DNA from: Deltaproteobacteria bacterium
GTDB taxonomy: Bacteria > Desulfobacterota > Anaeroferrophillalia > Anaeroferrophillales > Tharpellaceae
Length of the DNA stretch: 6,347 bases
Direction: 5' to 3'
Assembly (NCBI GenBank): GCA_030595135.1
Contig: JAUVDU010000099.1
Coordinates: 1-6,347, forward strand
The notes beneath the pieces are model-generated. The model was not told where the DNA came from. It was given only the letters and a program-made list of their open reading frames with translations, and made no database searches. Position numbers and translations under genes: made by a program. Below are positions 1-6,106 of this stretch, piece by piece (within the stretch, counting starts at the first letter, position 1; each line of letters opens with the position of its first letter).

Positions 1-659
1 TCGGCAGCGTTGAAATTTCCCAGACGAAGAGATTTGGATTTAATATTGAAAGCCGAGCCACCGGTGATGATTTCGCCGGATCCTGTGTGAATTCGATAGT
101 CGCGAATATCACGCAGACCACATAATACGATGCTCTGAGGAAAGGCGTATGGGCGTTGGTTGTAACCTGAACGGATTTGTCGTAAAAGTGAAATCAGGGT
201 GTCGCCGACCAATGCGTCAGCTTCGTCGAGAAAGAGGACAATGGGCTTTTCGCTGATTTCAGCCCAATAGGAGAGCAATCTCCTCAGCAAATCTTCAGCT
301 TGTATTTCCTTGTAATGTTTAACGTACCAACTTAGAAGCCTCTCCTCCTGCAAATAGATACGGGCAGAATCAGAAACCACATTGCAAACAGTTCTGATAC
401 CGGCAATAATATCATTCCGCGATACTTGGGCGCCCTCAATATTAGCATAGAGAACACTGTATATCCCATCTTTATTGAGCAAATCCATCATCTCCAGAAG
501 AGCTGAGGTTTTTCCCGTCTGGCGCGGCGCATGGAGAAGAAAATATTTCTCAGACGCGATCATAAACTTGATCTCTTCCCAGTCGAGACGCTCAAAGAAG
601 GGGATATAATAGTGCAACTCAGGTTTTATCGGCCCGGCTGTATTAAAAAATTTTTCCAC
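1..659 (-). CDS. P-loop ATPase of the AAA-like superfamily, N-terminal part (truncated by window edge)
   Basis: Reading the minus strand from a GTG at 659 gives 219 uninterrupted codons running off the left edge, so the C-terminal part is missing. The start is supported by an AGGAG seven bases upstream. Seen: a Walker A motif HAPRQTGKT at residues 43-51, a Walker B motif IVLFLDEAD at 140-148 with Asp145-Glu146, and a hydrophobic strand ending in polar residues at 176-184 (SIVLCGLRD) that fits sensor 1. The opening (FNTAGP, HYYIP) and the segment SAFNIKSKSLRL at 202-213 resemble a family of stand-alone bacterial ATP-binding proteins with an AAA-like domain and a longer C-terminal region, often annotated only as ATP-binding protein. 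ATP binding and hydrolysis are likely. The substrate or partner is unknown, and I do not assign a pathway. It is the last of three minus-strand genes, 89 bp after the DUF2065 gene. No convincing promoter of its own is visible. Confidence 0.85.
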   Translation of the reverse strand, partial: MEKFFNTAGPIKPELHYYIPFFERLDWEEIKFMIASEKYFLLHAPRQTGKTSALLEMMDLLNKDGIYSVLYANIEGAQVSRNDIIAGIRTVCNVVSDSARIYLQEERLLSWYVKHYKEIQAEDLLRRLLSYWAEISEKPIVLFLDEADALVGDTLISLLRQIRSGYNQRPYAFPQSIVLCGLRDIRDYRIHTGSGEIITGGSAFNIKSKSLRLGNFNAA

Positions 660-666
660 TGCTAAT

Positions 667-671
667 CTCCT
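667..671 (-). promoter_or_regulatory. Ribosome binding site that fixes the GTG start of the ATPase gene
   Basis: On the minus strand AGGAG lies seven bases before the GTG at 659-657. No ATG offers a comparable site here: the first in-frame ATG is codon 33, after the conserved N-terminal segment, which favours GTG as the true start. Confidence 0.7.
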
Positions 672-748
672 AACACTAAAAATTATCGCATTGTCACCCG
701 CCTGTTAATATATCCAAAAAACCAGAACACGGCCTCTTTCGGCAAATA

Positions 749-937
749 TCAGAAAACATTTACCAGGTAGAGTAACGCAACCCCTGAGAGCATTGAAACA
801 AGGCCGAAAAGGCGCAAGAATTTTTCCGGTTGCTCTTTGATCATCTCCAGGGTCTTCTTGATTGAGCCGGGAGCCAAAAAATAGGGCATCCCCTCAAGAA
901 TAAGGGCCAGCCCCAGGGCGGTAAGAAAATACTTCAT
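749..937 (-). CDS. DUF2065 (YjeT-like) small inner-membrane protein
   Basis: A complete 62-residue protein that begins with ATG at 937 behind a GAGGAG Shine-Dalgarno sequence. Two hydrophobic helices are visible, about residues 3-21 and 41-61, joined by a charged linker of about 20 residues (SIKKTLEMIKEQPEKF). The signature ALxLxxEGxPYF at about 11-20 and LRLFGL at 41-46 match the DUF2065 family (YjeT in Escherichia coli), whose members are about 60 residues long. The family is widespread in Proteobacteria, and in enterobacteria it lies near hflK-hflC. Its molecular function is not established. Here it lies 89 bp downstream of the TPR gene on the same strand, separated from it by a palindromic repeat, and 89 bp upstream of the ATPase gene. 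Cotranscription of the three is possible but not shown. Confidence 0.85.
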   Translation of the reverse strand: MKYFLTALGLALILEGMPYFLAPGSIKKTLEMIKEQPEKFLRLFGLVSMLSGVALLYLVNVF

Positions 938-967
938 TCAACTCCTCGTTGCCAATAATGGTTCACT

Positions 968-1030
968 GTAAATTCAGGGTACACAATCCCGATTTCCTGC
1001 GGAGAATCGGGTTATGTCCCCTGAATTTAC
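968..1030. repeat. REP-like imperfect palindrome overlapping the stop codon of the TPR gene
   Basis: The 12-bp outer arms GTAAATTCAGGG (968-979) and CCCTGAATTTAC (1019-1030) are perfectly complementary. Pairing continues inward with two mismatches (980/1018 and 984/1014) and one bulged T (987) through CCCGATT (988-994) and AATCGGG (1005-1011), ending in a small loop near 998-1001. The element therefore forms one long hairpin of 63 bases. There is no T-run on either side, so it does not look like a typical intrinsic terminator. The arm sequence resembles REP-type palindromes that accompany REP-associated (Y1, IS200-like) transposases in deltaproteobacteria. That resemblance is from memory and no transposase is present here. 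The right arm contains the TAA (1029-1027) that ends the TPR gene. Confidence 0.75.
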
Positions 1031-2904
1031 TGCGCCTGCAGCGTTTCAAGTTTACGCTTGAGCTCCGCTTTGAGAGTCGGATCTTGCTCCCAACGTATAA
1101 GATCTTTATAGAGCTTTATTCGTTTACGACTATAACCCTGAACCTCATAAATCGTCACCAGGCGCAGGGCGGCAAGATAACGGAACTCCTTACTATCACC
1201 TTCATAAAGAGCTTGGTAACGAAGCAAGGCTTCAGCCAGATCTTCACAACGGTAATAAACTTCAGCGAGCAAAAACTCAACCCGATCAGCAATTTCTCCT
1301 TGAAGATCAAGTTTTTCAAGCCAGAGCAGTGACGGTTGCGCCTTAGCATACGAGTGCGCCCTGAAAAAATGATCGGCGACCAGCAGAACCAACTCAGGAG
1401 ATTCTCTTAAAAGTTTTTCGTTTTCACGTTTATCCAGAGAAAAACGAGCGACAACCTCAGCACTGATCCAGTCATTGAGTTTTTGCTTTTCATCTATCCT
1501 GGAGGCCAGACCATACAGTGCAGCAAGTAATTTGACCCGGGTCAACGGATCACTATAATGAGTATAGAGCAAACGGTAAAAAGCGACCGCATCGTCAAAG
1601 CGCTCAAGTTTCTGCAAGCAGTTAGCTGCCATCATATCAAGAAAACAGCGCCGCTGACCGAAAGCCCGGTTTTTATCATAGGGCGGTAGCCGGACCGGCA
1701 CATATTTCACAATTTCACGACACTTGCCAAGTTTGTTCAAGGAGCTCAGATACGAAAAATAAAAACGCTCCTGCTGCCAGAATTTTTCATCCTCTTTTAA
1801 GAGCTGACGGCCGCGGGTGACCGTGCTCGCAAAATCCTTTTGCTGAAAATTGAGCAGCATCAACGACTGAAGATGGTTAAGCCGTGCGGATGAGGCCGGA
1901 GGCTGGAGAGGGATTATCGCTTCAAGCCAGTTTTTAAGAGCGCTGCCATCTTCTTTTTTGTGATCAATCTCGATCAACAATCCATACAGAGCAATCTTAT
2001 CATCATTAGAGATATTAAAACCCACCACCCGAACCAGTTCTCCGCGAATATCAGCCAGACAATCACGAGTTTGCAAGAGATCGGCCACCAGCCGCAAGGC
2101 CATGCTCAACTGGCTCAAATTAAGCTCTTTTTCAGGAATCTGGAGCCAGTTTTGAAGAACATTTTTAGACGTTTTCACCTTTTTACAATGCCAGGCAGAC
2201 TCAATTGTAATGGCATAGAGATCCTGGCGTTCTCCATTCGCGAGCTGAAAACTCTCCGCGTCATTGACAATTACCTGGAGCAGAGGCAAAGCCGCTTTAA
2301 AAACCTTTAGCTGATAGCGAGAGAGAGCCGCAATCCAATAAATTGTTTGACGATCAACCTGAGAATCTGACGTTTTTGCCGATTGCAAGGCTGCCAGCAA
2401 CGGGGTTACCACCCGATTGGCGGCAACATAATTTTTCTCGGCAAAAAAGAGGCGGCCCAATTCAAAACGGGCGACCGACGCTGAATCGCTTTGCGGATTC
2501 TCCTTAATCAGTTTACTGAAAAAATCCCGAGCTCCTTGTTCCTCTCCGGCGAGCAAAAAACAGTGCCCGAGACGAAGCTTGAGAGAGGCCGGCTCAACCC
2601 CGAATTCGGTTAGCCCGGAAGGCTTTTCAAGCTCAGCAAAAATATCGGCCGCCCGCCGACAGTCACCTGACTCCAAAGAACACAAGACAAGAAGCAAACG
2701 AATCTGCTCCAACATTTCTGATTTCGGATAGCGCAGCCGAAACTGCTCAAGCTCTTGCCCGGCAAAATCGTAGAGTCCATCCTCGAAAGCATCAAAGGCG
2801 ACTTTAGCATCATCATATTCATCCGCTGATGCGGGCAAAGCCCCCAAAGTGCCGAAAGAGAGCAATAACGAGAAGAGAAAAACAGTTACAATGGAACGAA
2901 ACAA
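1027..2904 (-). CDS. Secreted TPR-repeat protein, function unknown
   Basis: A 625-residue protein starting at a TTG (2904-2902) with GGAG six bases upstream. Residues 1-27 form a Sec signal peptide: Arg3, a hydrophobic core at about 5-23, and a cleavage site after ALPASA (signal peptidase I, mature start at Asp28). The rest is almost wholly paired amphipathic helices of TPR or TPR-like type. The clearest repeats are near residues 29-60, 105-137, 144-170, 420-452, 540-570 and 575-605, with typical small and aromatic positions (for example a YDFAGQELEQFRLRYP-type helix at 45-60). The first repeats resemble those of periplasmic CpoB or BamD-type TPR proteins, so a scaffold role in the periplasm or at the outer membrane is likely, but no enzymatic domain or specific partner can be seen. 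It has its own likely promoter and leads the minus-strand group. The stop codon lies inside a palindromic repeat, but the C-terminus (AELKRKLETLQAQ) looks like a normal last helix rather than a truncation. Confidence 0.85.
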   Translation of the reverse strand: MFRSIVTVFLFSLLLSFGTLGALPASADEYDDAKVAFDAFEDGLYDFAGQELEQFRLRYPKSEMLEQIRLLLVLCSLESGDCRRAADIFAELEKPSGLTEFGVEPASLKLRLGHCFLLAGEEQGARDFFSKLIKENPQSDSASVARFELGRLFFAEKNYVAANRVVTPLLAALQSAKTSDSQVDRQTIYWIAALSRYQLKVFKAALPLLQVIVNDAESFQLANGERQDLYAITIESAWHCKKVKTSKNVLQNWLQIPEKELNLSQLSMALRLVADLLQTRDCLADIRGELVRVVGFNISNDDKIALYGLLIEIDHKKEDGSALKNWLEAIIPLQPPASSARLNHLQSLMLLNFQQKDFASTVTRGRQLLKEDEKFWQQERFYFSYLSSLNKLGKCREIVKYVPVRLPPYDKNRAFGQRRCFLDMMAANCLQKLERFDDAVAFYRLLYTHYSDPLTRVKLLAALYGLASRIDEKQKLNDWISAEVVARFSLDKRENEKLLRESPELVLLVADHFFRAHSYAKAQPSLLWLEKLDLQGEIADRVEFLLAEVYYRCEDLAEALLRYQALYEGDSKEFRYLAALRLVTIYEVQGYSRKRIKLYKDLIRWEQDPTLKAELKRKLETLQAQ

Positions 2905-2910
2905 AATGAA

Positions 2911-2914
2911 CTCC
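2911..2914 (-). promoter_or_regulatory. Ribosome binding site that supports the TTG start of the TPR gene
   Basis: GGAG on the minus strand is six bases before TTG at 2904-2902. The codon just upstream in frame is ATT, and no ATG or GTG start lies between this site and the signal peptide, so TTG is the best start. Confidence 0.6.
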
Positions 2915-2937
2915 GGTGGTTATGGTTTAATTGAGAT

Positions 2938-2966
2938 TTTCTACAACGACGCCGGATTTAGGTCAA
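2938..2966 (-). promoter_or_regulatory. Sigma-70-type promoter for the TPR gene
   Basis: On the minus strand TTGACC (2966-2961, five of six consensus bases) is followed after exactly 17 bp by TAGAAA (2943-2938, four of six). Transcription would start near 2931, giving a leader of about 27 bases that includes the Shine-Dalgarno site. Assigned from sequence match and position only. Confidence 0.55.
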
Positions 2967-2992
2967 GCGGAATCTTTTAACAATCCCATCTC

Positions 2993-3147
2993 TGATGAAC
3001 TCATAAAAAGTCATTGGATGGCTAAGTAAAAATTTCGATAGACAAGATGTTGTGGTTCTCCAGGCGCGAGACCATACATGTAGTATGTCGAGTGTCTGGA
3101 GAACCACAACAACGCAGGATATCGGAACTTTTTACGACGCCATCATC
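2993..3147. repeat. MITE-like palindromic element between the divergent TPR and crcB genes
   Basis: A nearly symmetrical element centred at about 3080. The core arms run 3017-3063 and 3096-3144 and are about three quarters identical when one is reverse-complemented. The innermost 16 bp are perfect (TGTTGTGGTTCTCCAG at 3048-3063 against its complement at 3096-3111). The stem continues inward with G-T pairs (3064/3095, 3066/3093), two mismatches and GAC/GTC plus ATAC/GTAT, to a loop at 3078-3082. The outer ends carry GATGGC followed by GTAAAAA. At the left end this motif is repeated with a 23-bp period (TGATGAACTCATAAAAAGT from 2993), and its counterpart on the right is at 3128-3146. There is no coding capacity and no clear target duplication. 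It fits a non-autonomous inverted-repeat element. Its outermost limits are uncertain by a few tens of bases. Confidence 0.75.
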
Positions 3148-3154
3148 TCTCTTC

Positions 3155-3184
3155 TTGACATAAAAGCTCAGCATGAACTACTAA
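3155..3184 (+). promoter_or_regulatory. Possible promoter of crcB (weak -10)
   Basis: A perfect TTGACA (3155-3160) lies just beyond the palindromic element. The best -10 at acceptable spacing is TACTAA (3179-3184, 18 bp, three of six matches). That would start transcription at about the crcB ATG and give a nearly leaderless message, so the call is tentative. I see no better plus-strand promoter between 2905 and 3190. Confidence 0.25.
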
Positions 3185-3190
3185 GGTTGC

Positions 3191-3568
3191 ATGTCAACAC
3201 TCATAGTCATTGGCTGCGGCGGTTTTTTGGGCGCTATCAGCCGCTATCTGGCCTCCGAATTAGTCTTCATCATTTTTGGCACAGGTATGCCCTATGGCAC
3301 GCTGATGGTCAACGTTGTCGGCTCTTTCTTGTTGGGTATTGTGGCTCAACTTGCCCTAGCCGGAAATTTCCTAACGGCAACCGCAAGCTCATTTATCGGC
3401 ATCGGTTTTCTTGGCGCCTTTACCACCTTTTCGACGTTCAGTGTTCAGACTCTGGAACTGCTTGAAAGCGGCAGCCCGTTAAAAGCTCTACTCAATATTT
3501 CCTTAAACCTCATACTCTGCCTGATCGGAGCTTGGGGCGGCCTGAGTCTCGGCCGATTTTTCTCCTAA
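3191..3568 (+). CDS. crcB: CrcB/Fluc fluoride-specific ion channel
   Basis: A complete 125-residue integral membrane protein of normal family length with four hydrophobic segments, roughly residues 2-26, 34-57, 66-91 and 98-122. Family signatures are present: GGFLGAISRY at 10-19, PYGTLMVNVVGSFLLG at 34-49 with the conserved pore Asn41, and GFLGAFTTFSTFS at 72-84 with Phe80 and Phe83 as the expected fluoride-coordinating Phe box. Fluc proteins form dual-topology homodimers in the inner membrane that let toxic fluoride leave the cytoplasm. Only one copy is seen, which suits a homodimer. The start is the first ATG after an in-frame TAA at 3182-3184, with a modest TAAGG four bases upstream. Neither a fluoride riboswitch nor a strong promoter is apparent, and the gene stands between a palindromic repeat and the nrdJ control region. 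Confidence 0.95.
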   Translation: MSTLIVIGCGGFLGAISRYLASELVFIIFGTGMPYGTLMVNVVGSFLLGIVAQLALAGNFLTATASSFIGIGFLGAFTTFSTFSVQTLELLESGSPLKALLNISLNLILCLIGAWGGLSLGRFFS

Positions 3569-3700
3569 GTTTAACAACTCTACCCCTCTTTTTTCATCCC
3601 CCGTTACAACAATTCAACTCCAGCCTTCCAAGCCCGGTAAAACTACACCTTTTCGACAAGCTAAGCTCTGAGAAAATTTTTATAAACTGAAAATTGCCTC

Positions 3701-3729
3701 TTGACATTTACTATATCTTGTGTTTTAAG
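3701..3729 (+). promoter_or_regulatory. Promoter of nrdJ
   Basis: A perfect -35 TTGACA (3701-3706) is followed after 17 bp by TTTAAG (3724-3729, four of six), preceded by TG at 3721-3722 as in extended -10 promoters. Transcription would begin near 3736, giving a leader of about 100 bases. The spacer is occupied by the first NrdR-type box, which strengthens the assignment. The rest of the 270-bp gap (3569-3838) shows no gene, no terminator with a clear stem and T-run after crcB, and no cobalamin riboswitch. Confidence 0.65.
3708..3723 (+). promoter_or_regulatory. NrdR box 1 upstream of nrdJ
   Basis: The 16-mer TTACTATATCTTGTGT agrees at 13 of 16 positions with the published NrdR consensus acaCwAtATaTwGtgt. 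It fills the spacer between -35 and -10 of the nrdJ promoter, where a bound repressor would exclude RNA polymerase. NrdR is the zinc-finger and ATP-cone repressor of ribonucleotide reductase genes. The nrdR gene itself is not in this window. Confidence 0.75.
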
Positions 3730-3739
3730 CACTCCCCAG

Positions 3740-3755
3740 ACCCAACATCTAGTGT
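3740..3755 (+). promoter_or_regulatory. NrdR box 2 upstream of nrdJ
   Basis: ACCCAACATCTAGTGT agrees at 13 of 16 positions with the NrdR consensus. It starts 32 bp after box 1, leaving a 16-bp gap, or about three helical turns, so both boxes face the same side of the DNA. Tandem boxes at this spacing are the usual NrdR operator layout. It lies just after the predicted transcription start. Confidence 0.75.
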
Positions 3756-3838
3756 TTTTGCTGAAAAGTTAACAAATCAGCAGAACTCCTTAAAATCATT
3801 ATACTTTAACTACAGCACCAACTAAAAAAGGGATCCTC

Positions 3839-6106
3839 ATGGCAAAAGAAGTCAAAAAAACTAAGCGCATTCCAGCCCTAGCGAAGTCGGCAACCATGCC
3901 TCTGTTCAGCGACAATGCAATTACCGTCTTAGAGCGCCGTTACCTGAAAAAAAATGAGGCCGGAGAGGTGATCGAGGAACCCCAGGATATGCTCTGGCGG
4001 GTCGCTTGGACGATTGCCGAAGGCGAAACCGTATTTGACTCTGAAGCCGACATTAAAAAACTTGCAGTTGAGTTTTATGAGATGATGGCCAATCTTGAAT
4101 TTCTCCCCAACTCTCCGACCTTGATGAATGCCGGTCGGGAACTGGGACAGCTTTCAGCTTGTTTTGTCCTGCCCATAGAAGACTCTATGGAGAGTATCTT
4201 TGAAGCGGTCAAACAGACCGCCTTGATCCATAAAAGCGGCGGCGGCACCGGTTTTTCTTTCTCTCGCATCCGTCCCGGCAACGATCTGGTTCATTCAACC
4301 AACGGTATCTCCAGCGGCCCACTCTCTTTCATGTCGGTTTTTGATTGTGCCACCGAAACCATTAAACAGGGCGGCACCCGGCGCGGGGCCAACATGGCGA
4401 TCTTAAGGGTCGACCACCCTGACATTATGGATTTCATCAAAATCAAGGCCGATTTGACTAAACTCCAGAATTTCAATCTCTCGGTCGCCCTGACCGATGA
4501 GTTCATGTGCGCCTTGAAAAATGATGACGATTACGATCTTATCAATCCCCGCAACCAAGAGGTCGTCAAGCGCCAAAACGCCCGCAAGGTTTTTAAACAG
4601 GTGGTCAAACAGGCTTGGCTTTCCGGTGAACCCGGAATTGTTTTTATCGACCGGATCAACGCTGATAATCCGACTCCCAAGGTTGGCGCTATCGAAAGTA
4701 CCAATCCCTGCGGCGAACAACCGCTACTGCCGCATGAATCCTGCAATCTTGGCTCCATTAACCTGGCCCGCATGGTCAGTGACGGCAGTGTCGACTATGA
4801 TAAACTCAAAAAAGCGGTGAACTCGGCCGTCCATTTCCTTGACAACGTCGTCGATATCAACAACTATCCGCTACCGGTAATTGAACAACAGACTAAGGCA
4901 AATCGCAAGATCGGCCTCGGGGTTATGGGTTTTGCCGATCTCCTGCTCCTGCTTGAGACCCCCTACTCTTCTCAGGAAGCCCGCGACCTGGCGGCTAAAA
5001 TTATGGCCTTTGTTGACCGCACCGCCTACAACGCCTCAATTGAGCTGGCCGAAAAACGGGGAGCATTTCCCAATTTCCCCGAAAGCACTTATGGCACCGA
5101 AAATCCGACCATACCGATCCGCAACGCCACCCGCACAACCATCGCTCCAACCGGTACGATCAGTATCCTGGCCGGTTGTTCGAGCGGCGTCGAGCCGATC
5201 TTTGCCTTAGCTTTTCTACGCCGGGTGATGGACGATGACGAGCTTTTTGAGATCAACCCGATTTTTGAGAGTGTTGCCCGTAAAAACAACTTCTTCAGCA
5301 AAGCTCTGATCAAAAAAATCGCCCATAACGGCAGTTGCCACAATCTCGAAGAGATTCCGGAAAATTTTCGTATCTTTTTTGAAAGTGCCCATGACATCAC
5401 GCCAAATGACCACATTGAAATCCAGGCCGCCTTTCAGAAATATACCAACAATGCAGTCAGCAAAACTATCAATTTCGCCCATGACGCCACCATCGAACAG
5501 GTCGAGAAGGCCTACCTGTTATCCTATGAAAGAGGCTGTAAAGGGGTTACAATTTATCGTGACGGTTGTCGGGAAAACCAGGTTCTTAATATCGGCAAAA
5601 CCGACACCAACCAAACCCCGGCCAGTGCGGAAAAACCGACCAAAAGAGATCGGCCCCAGGCTTTAGTTGGCCGCACCTACCAGATGACAACCGGCTGCGG
5701 CCCTCTCTATGTAACCATCAACGATGATGAAAGAGGTCTCTCCTTTGAACTCTTTAATACCATCGGTAAAGCCGGCGGCTGCGCCGCCAGCCAAAGTGAG
5801 GCGATCGGCCGACTAGTCTCTTTAGCCTGGCGCAGCGGCCAGCAACCGGAACCAATTATCAAACAACTGATCGGCATCAGCTGCCACAAACCATCCGGTT
5901 TCGGTGAAAATCGAGTCACCTCCTGCGCCGATGCCATCGCCCAGGCGATCCGCCATCATCTTGAAAAGAACAATGGCAAACGCAATCAGGCTCTACACGA
6001 TGAGAACAATATGGCCTTCGGTGCCTGTCCCGAATGTGGTGGTACCGTTGAACATGAGGGTGGCTGTATGGTTTGTCATACCTGTGGATATTCAGAATGT
6101 GCGTAG
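3839..6106 (+). CDS. nrdJ: Vitamin B12-dependent (class II) ribonucleoside-diphosphate reductase
   Basis: A complete 755-residue class II ribonucleotide reductase, which uses adenosylcobalamin to make a thiyl radical that reduces ribonucleotides to deoxyribonucleotides in the cytoplasm, with or without oxygen. Seen: Cys108 in SACF, NPCGE at 289-293 (Asn289, radical Cys291, Glu293), the redox partner Cys302 eleven residues on, and PTGTISILAGCSSGVEP at 437-453. A TSCPD-type domain follows at about 606-710 with its TSCADAI motif at 695-701, then a Cys-rich tail with Cys730, 733, 743, 746, 749 and 754 that is expected to re-reduce the active-site disulfide. The protein begins directly with the catalytic N-terminal segment (NAITVLERRYL), so there is no N-terminal ATP-cone and probably no dATP overall-activity switch. 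The ATG has AAGGGA five bases upstream. Control by NrdR is indicated by tandem operator boxes. The TAG stop lies at the junction with an inserted palindromic element. Confidence 0.96.
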   Translation: MAKEVKKTKRIPALAKSATMPLFSDNAITVLERRYLKKNEAGEVIEEPQDMLWRVAWTIAEGETVFDSEADIKKLAVEFYEMMANLEFLPNSPTLMNAGRELGQLSACFVLPIEDSMESIFEAVKQTALIHKSGGGTGFSFSRIRPGNDLVHSTNGISSGPLSFMSVFDCATETIKQGGTRRGANMAILRVDHPDIMDFIKIKADLTKLQNFNLSVALTDEFMCALKNDDDYDLINPRNQEVVKRQNARKVFKQVVKQAWLSGEPGIVFIDRINADNPTPKVGAIESTNPCGEQPLLPHESCNLGSINLARMVSDGSVDYDKLKKAVNSAVHFLDNVVDINNYPLPVIEQQTKANRKIGLGVMGFADLLLLLETPYSSQEARDLAAKIMAFVDRTAYNASIELAEKRGAFPNFPESTYGTENPTIPIRNATRTTIAPTGTISILAGCSSGVEPIFALAFLRRVMDDDELFEINPIFESVARKNNFFSKALIKKIAHNGSCHNLEEIPENFRIFFESAHDITPNDHIEIQAAFQKYTNNAVSKTINFAHDATIEQVEKAYLLSYERGCKGVTIYRDGCRENQVLNIGKTDTNQTPASAEKPTKRDRPQALVGRTYQMTTGCGPLYVTINDDERGLSFELFNTIGKAGGCAASQSEAIGRLVSLAWRSGQQPEPIIKQLIGISCHKPSGFGENRVTSCADAIAQAIRHHLEKNNGKRNQALHDENNMAFGACPECGGTVEHEGGCMVCHTCGYSECA

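Noticed and set aside
700..748. Terminator after the DUF2065 gene (GCC/GGC stem with a T-run on the minus strand)
   Set aside because: The stem is only three base pairs and is separated from the T-run by about a dozen bases, too weak to call.
949..1332. 127-codon plus-strand open frame opposite the TPR gene
   Set aside because: It begins in the palindrome region and is antisense to a well-supported secreted protein. Its composition shows no domain or credible start site.
2905..3190. Fluoride riboswitch (crcB motif) before crcB
   Set aside because: The GATG and GGTTCTCC near 3046-3061 recall parts of the motif, but the conserved downstream aptamer pieces are absent and the bases belong to a long palindrome.
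3052..3465. 137-codon open frame overlapping the palindrome and crcB
   Set aside because: It begins in the repeat and then runs out of frame through crcB, which has clear family motifs, so it is a shadow frame.
3538..3561. GC-rich stem CGGCC/GGCCG followed by ATTTTT, looking like an intrinsic terminator
   Set aside because: It lies inside the last codons of crcB, and the T-run ends before the stop codon. Termination there would give a message without a stop, so it is more likely chance coding sequence.
3569..3838. Cobalamin riboswitch before the B12-dependent reductase
   Set aside because: No B12-box-like GCCACTG or surrounding multi-stem structure was found. The only local hairpin (TGCTGA/TCAGCA, 3759-3782) is a 6-bp stem of no clear meaning.
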